64,000 nt of DNA from Verrucomicrobiota bacterium (lineage in GTDB: Bacteria; Verrucomicrobiota; Kiritimatiellia; CAJWTS01): assembly GCA_027623315.1 (NCBI GenBank), contig JAQBYD010000005.1, positions 1 through 64,000 of the forward strand, read 5' to 3'. Each line of letters begins with the position of its first letter. The first letter of the stretch is position 1. Below the pieces are notes generated by a model. That model saw only the letters and a list, made by a program, of their open reading frames with translations, did not search any database and was not told the origin of the DNA. This document shows, piece after piece, positions 58,784-64,000 of the stretch. The position numbers were made by a program, and so were the translations under genes.

Positions 58784-60862
58784 TTAGCCCCGCTTTCGGG
58801 CAGGCTGTTTCGCGGCGGAGGGCCTCTTGACGGCCTTTTTCTTTGATCTGCGTGATGTAGGGCCCTTCTTCGCGGGCGTCGGAGAGGTGGTGGGTGAGGA
58901 GCCGCCGACGGCCTCGGCCTGGGATCGCTCCAGCAAGGCAGTTGGAGCCTGTTTGCCGTGCAGCTCGTAGAGAAAACGGGAGGGCAGGGGAGTGACGCGC
59001 TGCCCGAATCTCCCCCGGCTCTTGGCATACGTGATCGTGAGGCGCCGTTTGGCGCGCGTGATTCCGACGTAGGCAAGCCGTCGCTCCTCCTCAACCGCCC
59101 CGTCCTGAATCGATCTTAGATGCGGTAATAGGCCCTCTTCGACACCGACGAGATAGACTTCCCCGAATTCCAGGCCCTTCGCCGAATGCAGCGTCATCAG
59201 GGTAAGTTTATCGTCGCTTGGCTCGTCTCCCTCCTCTTCGTCGCTCGCGCTTAGGGCGACGTCGTCCAGAAATGTGCCCAGGTTGGCACCACGGCGACGC
59301 CGGGCGTGCATCTCGGCCATGTTAACGACCTCCTTGACCGCCTCCCAGCGCTTCGCTCGCGCCGTTGGATCCGCGTACGCGCGTTCGAGTTCGCGATCAT
59401 AACGTACCTCCCGGATCAGCCGTTTGACCAGGTCGACAAGGTTAGGTCCGTCCTGCAACTCGCGCAGTCCGTCGATCGTGGACAGGAATCGTCGCGCGGA
59501 CTCTACGGTTGCGGCTCGCAGGCCGGGGACCGAATCGCCTTGGCGGATCACTTCGGCGACGGAGATCGAACGCTGCGCGGCGACCGCCAGCATCGTCTCG
59601 ACCGACGTCAGGCCAATGCCTCGCGGCGGAGTGTTGATCACGCGCAACAGCGAAAGCTCGTCTTCCGGATTGGCGACGAGCTTGAGATAGGACAGTATAT
59701 CTTTGATTTCCTTGCGGTCAAAAAAAGACATGCCGCCGACGAGCACGTACGGGATGTTTTGCTCACGAAGCCTCAACTCGAACAATCTTGGCTGGATCGC
59801 GGTACGAAACAGAATGGCCACATCTCCGGGTGGGACGAGCCGGTCGCGGACGCGGGCGAGGACGTCCTCGACCACGTACTGCGCTTCGGCTTCCTCATCG
59901 GGCAGGCTGTTGACCTGGATCGATTCGCCGCTCGCGCACGCGGCGCGAAGGGCCTTCTCGTGCCGCGACGTGTTGTTGCGAATCACGGCGTTGGCTCCAT
60001 CAATGATCTCTGGAGTGGATCGATAGTTTGTCTCGAGACGCACGACCACGGCCTTGGGGAAGTCGTCTTCGAAATTTAGTATCTTGGAGACGTCGGCGCC
60101 GCGCCATCCATAGATCGACTGATCGTCGTCACCGACGACACAGACGTTGCGATGTTCGCCGCCGATTCGCTTGACGATCTCGTACTGCGGCCCGTTGGTG
60201 TCCTGGTATTCATCCACAAGGAGATACTGGAAGCGCTTGCGGAACTGGGAGAGCGTGCGCTTGTCGTCGAGTAGCTTAACCATGTAGAGCAAGAGGTCAT
60301 CGAAATCGAGCACCCCGCTGGCGCGCAGGCCGGCGTCGTAGCGGCGATACGCCTGAGCGATATCGATATCCCGGTCGTCTCCGGATGATGCCAGGGCATC
60401 GGGAGCCATCATGCGATTCTTGAGCAGGCTAACCTGGCCAAGGCACGCGCGCGGGGCGAGGGTCGTCTCGGGGATCTGTAGTTCGCGCAACGCGCGTTTC
60501 ATGGCGACCAACTGGTCATCGGCATCACAGATGCCGAACGCCTTGCGGATGCCCACGCGGTCGCCGTACTGCCGGAGCGAGCGCATGCAGAACGAATGAA
60601 ATGTACCGACCGTCAGATCGCTGACGCCGCGTTTTGAAACGAGTTGGCGGATTCGATCCTTCATCTCACCGGCGGCCTTGTTCGTAAAGGTCATCGCCAA
60701 CACCGACCGGGGAGCGACTCCGCGGGACAACATGTGCGCTATCCGATGGGTGATGACCCGCGTCTTGCCGGTTCCCGCGCCGGCCAGAACCAGCAGCGGT
60801 CCTTTCGTCGTCCTCACAGCTCTTGACTGCTCGGCATTAAGTCCCCTGGTGAATTTGCTCAT
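58784..60862 (-). CDS. UvrD/Rep family ATP-dependent DNA helicase
   Basis: A superfamily 1A 3'-5' helicase of 692 aa. Walker A is LAGAGTGKTRVITHR (~27), motif Ia FTNKAAGEM, motif II LVDEYQDTNG, motif III GDDDQSIYGWRGAD, motif IV LETNYRST, motif V TLMTLHSAKGLEFGEVYLVG and motif VI RRLAYVGITRAKRRL. Size and the LSASDEEEGDEPSDDK acidic loop fit Rep/PcrA-type enzymes that unwind forks or displace proteins and assist repair. A Lys-rich tail (SRRSKKKAVKRPSAAK) extends the C-terminus. It is divergent from folC and convergent with comF. Confidence 0.93.
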   Translation of the reverse strand: MSKFTRGLNAEQSRAVRTTKGPLLVLAGAGTGKTRVITHRIAHMLSRGVAPRSVLAMTFTNKAAGEMKDRIRQLVSKRGVSDLTVGTFHSFCMRSLRQYGDRVGIRKAFGICDADDQLVAMKRALRELQIPETTLAPRACLGQVSLLKNRMMAPDALASSGDDRDIDIAQAYRRYDAGLRASGVLDFDDLLLYMVKLLDDKRTLSQFRKRFQYLLVDEYQDTNGPQYEIVKRIGGEHRNVCVVGDDDQSIYGWRGADVSKILNFEDDFPKAVVVRLETNYRSTPEIIDGANAVIRNNTSRHEKALRAACASGESIQVNSLPDEEAEAQYVVEDVLARVRDRLVPPGDVAILFRTAIQPRLFELRLREQNIPYVLVGGMSFFDRKEIKDILSYLKLVANPEDELSLLRVINTPPRGIGLTSVETMLAVAAQRSISVAEVIRQGDSVPGLRAATVESARRFLSTIDGLRELQDGPNLVDLVKRLIREVRYDRELERAYADPTARAKRWEAVKEVVNMAEMHARRRRGANLGTFLDDVALSASDEEEGDEPSDDKLTLMTLHSAKGLEFGEVYLVGVEEGLLPHLRSIQDGAVEEERRLAYVGITRAKRRLTITYAKSRGRFGQRVTPLPSRFLYELHGKQAPTALLERSQAEAVGGSSPTTSPTPAKKGPTSRRSKKKAVKRPSAAKQPARKRG

Positions 60863-60963
60863 CGGATCAGGAATCTGTCATGTGCGGGCACACGAAGCCG
60901 CTGACACTATCAGGCGCGGACATACGCACACAAGACGCTAACTAAAAACCTCACCGGACTCGG

Positions 60964-61058
60964 GCCCACGAATCACGCGAATCATGCGAACCTGCCCCAC
61001 GTGCGGCAAGGCTTTGCCGCGCCCGTGCGGGGCGGGCAGGTTCGCGTGATTCGTGGGC
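60964..61058. repeat. 95-bp palindromic element (CCCACGAATCACGCGAA ends)
   Basis: Ends GCCCACGAATCACGCGAA and TTCGCGTGATTCGTGGGC are perfect 18-bp inverted repeats. The centre has CGTGCGGCAAGGCTTTGCCGC, also self-complementary. Parts of the same sequence occur at 17987-18020 and 18155-18193. It lies between the divergent helicase and folC genes. Confidence 0.78.
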
Positions 61059-61137
61059 TCCTTCTCTCTCCGAGTTCAGTTGCACCCTCGAACAGTTCGG
61101 ACTTTACATGTGAGCAGGCCGGTGTTTCGGTTCCTGC

Positions 61138-62472
61138 ATGTCTTCGCTCGATGATACCCTTGCACGCCTCTACGCGCGCCGTACCTTTGGCGTCAAGCTG
61201 GGGCTTGAGTCGATCGAGCTGCTGCTTGCAAAACTCGGCAATCCGGAGCAGGAGCTTGCGTGCGTTCATGTGGCGGGAACGAACGGGAAGGGGAGCGTCT
61301 GCGCGATGCTGGAGTCGATTCTCGGCGAGACAGGCTTGAGGCCCGGTATGTACACGTCGCCGCACCTTGTGCGCTTTCACGAGCGGTTCCGCATCGCCGG
61401 CCGCGAAATCGAGGACGCGGAGCTGGCAGACCTTGTGGAGGTCGTCGATGAACAGGCCAACGCCGTGGCAGCGGAGTCCGGAGGTCGGGAGATCACTTTC
61501 TTCGAATTCGCGACGGCGATGGCTTTTGAGCATTTCCGACGCAGCAGCGTGCGGTTGGTGATACTGGAGACGGGGCTGGGCGGCCGTCTTGACGCGACCA
61601 ACGTCGTGACGCCCCTGCTATCGGTCATTACGCGAATTGACCTGGATCACACTCAGCATCTGGGGCCCGATATCAGAACGATCGCGGCAGAAAAATGCGG
61701 GATCATCAAACCCGGTCGCCCCGTCGTCTGCGGAGCGATGCCGCTAGACGCCTCCGATGTGGTGCGTTCGGTCGCCCGGGATCGATCGGCGCCGTTCGTC
61801 GATGCTGAAGCCATCGTGTCGATCGAGTCCGTTAGCTGCGACCTGGATGGTCAGAAGCTGCGTATTGCATCCCAGGAAGCGTCCTACGGGACATGCCGTA
61901 CGCCGCTGATCGGGCTGCACCAGGCGGAGAACGTAGCGACATGCATTGCGACGCTCGAGGAGCTGGGCCGGGCTGCGGGCCTTGAGATCGGCATACAGGC
62001 TGTTCGCGAGGGATTGGCTGCGCTGCGCTGGCCGGCGCGATTCCAGGTGCTGTCGAGGGATCCGGTGGTCATACTCGACGGAGCGCACAATCCGGGCGGC
62101 GCGGTTGTCTTGGCGGCGAGCTGGCGGCGCGTTCTGAAAGATACACCGATGGGGCTGATTCTCGGACGGGGCTCGGATCGGGATGACCCCGATTATCTGA
62201 GGGCCTTCGCAGGCCTCGTGAAACGGTGCTGGACGGTGCCGCTGGGGCGGGGGCAAGGCATCAGTCCCCCTGCCCTGGCGGCTGCGACTCGGGCGCAGGG
62301 ATGGGACGCGAAGGCCTCCAGCCTGGACGAGGCATTGCCGCAGGCGCGGGAGTGGGCTGCAGCCAACCAGGCAGCCGTCTGTATTACCGGATCGCTCTAC
62401 CTGGCCGGCGAGGTGCTGGAGCGGTTTGCGGATGAGGCGCGCCCGAGGGTCGATCCAGTTCATCCCGTCTAA
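61138..62472 (+). CDS. folC: Folylpolyglutamate/dihydrofolate synthase
   Basis: FolC adds glutamate to dihydropteroate and/or folates in the cytoplasm. The 444-aa protein has the Mur-ligase-type P-loop HVAGTNGKGSV (~45-54), YTSPHLVRFHERF (~79), LETGLGGRLDATN (~142), RIDLDHTQHLG (~160), AAEKCGIIKPG and the C-terminal domain entry VVILDGAHNPGG (~311). Length is typical. Whether it does both activities cannot be told from sequence. The 5' flank holds a 95-bp palindromic repeat. Confidence 0.93.
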   Translation: MSSLDDTLARLYARRTFGVKLGLESIELLLAKLGNPEQELACVHVAGTNGKGSVCAMLESILGETGLRPGMYTSPHLVRFHERFRIAGREIEDAELADLVEVVDEQANAVAAESGGREITFFEFATAMAFEHFRRSSVRLVILETGLGGRLDATNVVTPLLSVITRIDLDHTQHLGPDIRTIAAEKCGIIKPGRPVVCGAMPLDASDVVRSVARDRSAPFVDAEAIVSIESVSCDLDGQKLRIASQEASYGTCRTPLIGLHQAENVATCIATLEELGRAAGLEIGIQAVREGLAALRWPARFQVLSRDPVVILDGAHNPGGAVVLAASWRRVLKDTPMGLILGRGSDRDDPDYLRAFAGLVKRCWTVPLGRGQGISPPALAAATRAQGWDAKASSLDEALPQAREWAAANQAAVCITGSLYLAGEVLERFADEARPRVDPVHPV

Positions 62473-62973
62473 TTTGATTCACGCCGGTCGATTAGCCCGC
62501 CGGTGAGTGCTCGGAGGCGGGGCTACGCTCGCGGCGTCGCAATGGGGTTGACCGGTGTCGCGCGTAGACCGGAAAGCGGCGTCCCATCCTTCGCGCTGCG
62601 CTTGCTTCGGAGGGCACGGCAGGCCGCCGCACTCCAAAACGCCTTCGGCGTAGGATCGTCAGCCTGCAGGGAGTCTGCGGTCCCGATCGCCCAGATCATG
62701 TCCCGAATCTTCTGCAATTCGGAAATGCACTGCATCCGACTGTCTGATCTGCGGCGCTTCCGGCTGCGCTCTGTGAGCTTCTCAGCACAAAGCGCCGCAG
62801 GGCAACCGAAGACTGCATTTCGGCCGTGCCCGCCGAAGCCACGAGCTTGCGACGGCGAAGGCCGGGTGCCCGACGCAGGAGGTTCGAATCTCCCGAGAAA
62901 TGCAGTCTTCCTTTCTCGTCCGCCAATTTGCAGAAGACCTCGCACGCGACCATCGCCCGGATCATGATTCGAT
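62473..62973. other. Gene-free region with repeat fragments before tRNA-Leu
   Basis: No supported gene. It holds a 14-bp inverted pair (see 62808-62910) and inside it GCAGGAGGTTCGAATCTCC, which resembles a tRNA T-arm fragment but lacks a complete cloverleaf. GC-rich runs such as CTTCGCGCTGCGCTTGCTTCG are similar to those near 26400. Confidence 0.45.
62808..62910. repeat. 103-bp element with 14-bp inverted ends (GAAGACTGCATTTC)
   Basis: GAAGACTGCATTTC at the left and GAAATGCAGTCTTC at the right are perfect reverse complements. The inside contains a T-arm-like GGAGGTTCGAATCTCCC. GCAGTCTTC also appears at 63110 and in the hairpin behind tRNA-Asp at 26417-26450, so the motif seems associated with tRNA neighbourhoods here. 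Confidence 0.55.
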
Positions 62974-63057
62974 TGCCGGAGGAGGGACTCGAACCCCCAC
63001 GATGTCACCACCGGCAGATTTTGAGTCTGCTGCGTCTGCCAATTCCGCCACTCCGGC
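62974..63057 (-). tRNA. tRNA-Leu (anticodon CAA)
   Basis: On minus: acceptor GCCGGAG/CTCCGGC, D-arm TGGCGGAATTGGCAGACGC, anticodon stem GCAGA/TCTGC with loop CTCAAAA giving CAA. Class II variable arm, T-loop GTTCGAGTC, discriminator A, CCA not encoded. Length 84 nt. Confidence 0.95.
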
Positions 63058-63078
63058 ATGGAGGATCGTTATCGTGCG

Positions 63079-63105
63079 CCAGTATTGAAGGGAATTCAAT
63101 ACTGG
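63079..63105 (-). terminator. Hairpin downstream of the AGCS symporter gene
   Basis: CCAGTATTGAA-GGGAA-TTCAATACTGG gives an 11-bp perfect stem with 5-nt loop, 57 bp beyond the symporter stop on its strand and just before tRNA-Leu(CAA). No T-tract, so function as terminator is only likely. Confidence 0.5.
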
Positions 63106-63161
63106 AAACGCAGTCTTCCACTTGCGACGCCAAATTGCGGAAGATCTCGTTCGCAACCGTG

Positions 63162-64000
63162 TCACTTGGCGGGCTTCATTTCGCCCGACTTATACCGCGC
63201 CCAGTAGTCCTTCACTTTCCGAAGGACGCGCGGTGCCAGGATGGCGCTGCCCACGATATTCGGAAAGGCCATGCTCAGGATCATGGCATCCGAGAAGTCC
63301 AGCACGTCCGAAAGCTTATTTACCGCTCCGACGACGATGGCCGCTAGGAAGACGAGGCGAAACACGATCACGGTCTTGAGTCCAATGCCTCCAAAATGGT
63401 CAAGCAGGTAGATCCAGCCTCTTTCCCCGTAGTAGCACCATGAAATCATCGTCGAGTACGCGAAGAGCCCGATGCAGCCGGTCAGCACGTACGGAAACCA
63501 CGGGATGACGCTCCCGAATGCCGCCGTCGTCAAGGCTACACCCGCTTCACGCGGAATCGAGGCGTCGTTCCAGGCGCCGGTAATGATCACGACCAGCGCG
63601 GTCATCAGGCAGACGACAATCGTGTCGATGAACGGACCGAGCATGGCCACCAAGCCTTCGCGCACGGGCTCGTCGGTCTTCGCAGCGGCATGCGCAATCG
63701 CGGCGCTGCCCAGACCGGCTTCATTCGAGAATGCGGCGCGCTTGATACCCATCACCATGACACCGGCCATTCCTCCAAAGAATGCGTTCTGTCCGAATGC
63801 CATCTTGAATATCAGCGCGATGCAGTCGTCGAACTGGCGCCAGTTGGCGAGGATGATGAACAACGACGTGAGGACGTAGAGGCCGCACATTGCAGGGACG
63901 ATTCGAGAGGTTGCGAGGCCGATGCGCTTGATGCCGCCGAGTATGACTGCCCCTACAAAAACGGCCAACGTGATGCCGATGGCCCATGGCGCGCGGTCAC
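63162..64000 (-). CDS. AGCS family alanine/glycine:cation symporter (partial, 5' end outside window)
   Basis: The C-terminal ~279 residues of an AGCS (DAACS/AgcS) amino-acid:sodium symporter of the inner membrane. The frame is open to the window edge (DRAPWAIGITLAVFVG before the first track Met), so the gene starts beyond 64000. Family pattern: VPAMCGLYVLTSLFIILANW, the KRAAFSNEAGLGSAAIAHAA motif, GPFIDTIVVCLMTALVVIIT, STMISWCYYGERGWIYLL and a final AFPNIVGSAILAPRVLRKVK. Several transmembrane helices are visible. Substrate probably alanine or glycine; not decidable here. Confidence 0.92.
   Translation of the reverse strand, partial: DRAPWAIGITLAVFVGAVILGGIKRIGLATSRIVPAMCGLYVLTSLFIILANWRQFDDCIALIFKMAFGQNAFFGGMAGVMVMGIKRAAFSNEAGLGSAAIAHAAAKTDEPVREGLVAMLGPFIDTIVVCLMTALVVIITGAWNDASIPREAGVALTTAAFGSVIPWFPYVLTGCIGLFAYSTMISWCYYGERGWIYLLDHFGGIGLKTVIVFRLVFLAAIVVGAVNKLSDVLDFSDAMILSMAFPNIVGSAILAPRVLRKVKDYWARYKSGEMKPAK

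Noticed and set aside
62870-62900. Additional tRNA gene because of a GGTTCGAATC T-loop-like sequence
   Set aside because: Acceptor, D-arm and anticodon arms cannot be formed around it; at most a fragment.

Overview
The window looks like a chromosomal contig of a GC-rich, diderm (Gram-negative) bacterium. The envelope evidence is direct: a KdsD-type arabinose-5-phosphate isomerase (Kdo/LPS), an HtrB/LpxL-like lipid A acyltransferase, UppP, a LysM/L,D-transpeptidase, several lipobox lipoproteins and two very large secreted proteins. A double-length UvrA, giant thrombospondin-type-3 (TSP3) proteins and an ECF sigma factor with a long membrane-anchored tail together suggest the PVC superphylum, perhaps Kiritimatiellota/Lentisphaerota or a planctomycete relative. 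That placement is inference from family knowledge; there is no rRNA gene in the window.

Layout. 1-5.2 kb is accessory and partly decayed: tRNA-Gly, a DUF433 antitoxin with a broken DUF5615 partner, tRNA-Leu(TAA), and a compact overlapping three-gene cassette headed by a TIGR04255-family protein. 5.2-10.7 kb is one 1830-residue tandem UvrA. 10.9-26.5 kb is mostly housekeeping: pgsA with a deleted glycosyltransferase remnant, a Gfo/Idh/MocA oxidoreductase, a minus-strand group (408-aa unknown, Nudix, thioesterase, M29 aminopeptidase), a lipoprotein, a duplicated four-helix-bundle protein set among repeats, a GcvR-like ACT protein, a receiver protein, a tandem NDK, an aspartate aminotransferase, tRNA-Leu(TAG), kdsD, uppP and tRNA-Asp.

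26.8-46.4 kb is a co-oriented 20-kb block that I regard as the most interesting part: ECF sigma factor with transmembrane segment and low-complexity tail, coiled-coil exported protein, M4 metallopeptidase fused to NHL repeats (1909 aa), second coiled-coil exported protein (TAATG overlap), 2860-aa TSP3/VCBS/LamG surface protein, lipoprotein, and LysM-YkuD L,D-transpeptidase. The two giant proteins end in similar C-terminal domains, so the block may encode a regulated cell-surface or secretion system.

46.9-64 kb is again housekeeping: aspS and hisS (convergent), an HU/IHF protein, DAHP synthase, a TPR protein, an HMA-like lipoprotein, xerD, rnc, an unknown exported protein, tRNA-Lys, lipid A acyltransferase, mtnP, comF, a UvrD/Rep helicase, folC, tRNA-Leu(CAA) and the C-terminal part of an AGCS amino-acid:sodium symporter running off the end.

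The intergenic DNA is unusually rich in dispersed repeats, at least six families: a roughly 105-bp tandem unit containing TCGCACTCTCC; AGTGG-type short repeats that also form the C-termini of aspS and hisS; a 133-bp MITE-like element; a perfect 32-bp inverted repeat inside a gene; AATCGTCCTG repeats; and CCCACGAATCACGCGAA palindromes. Three proteins (UvrA, NDK, four-helix bundle) are internal tandem duplications. All functional statements rest on reading motifs by eye; no search was run.
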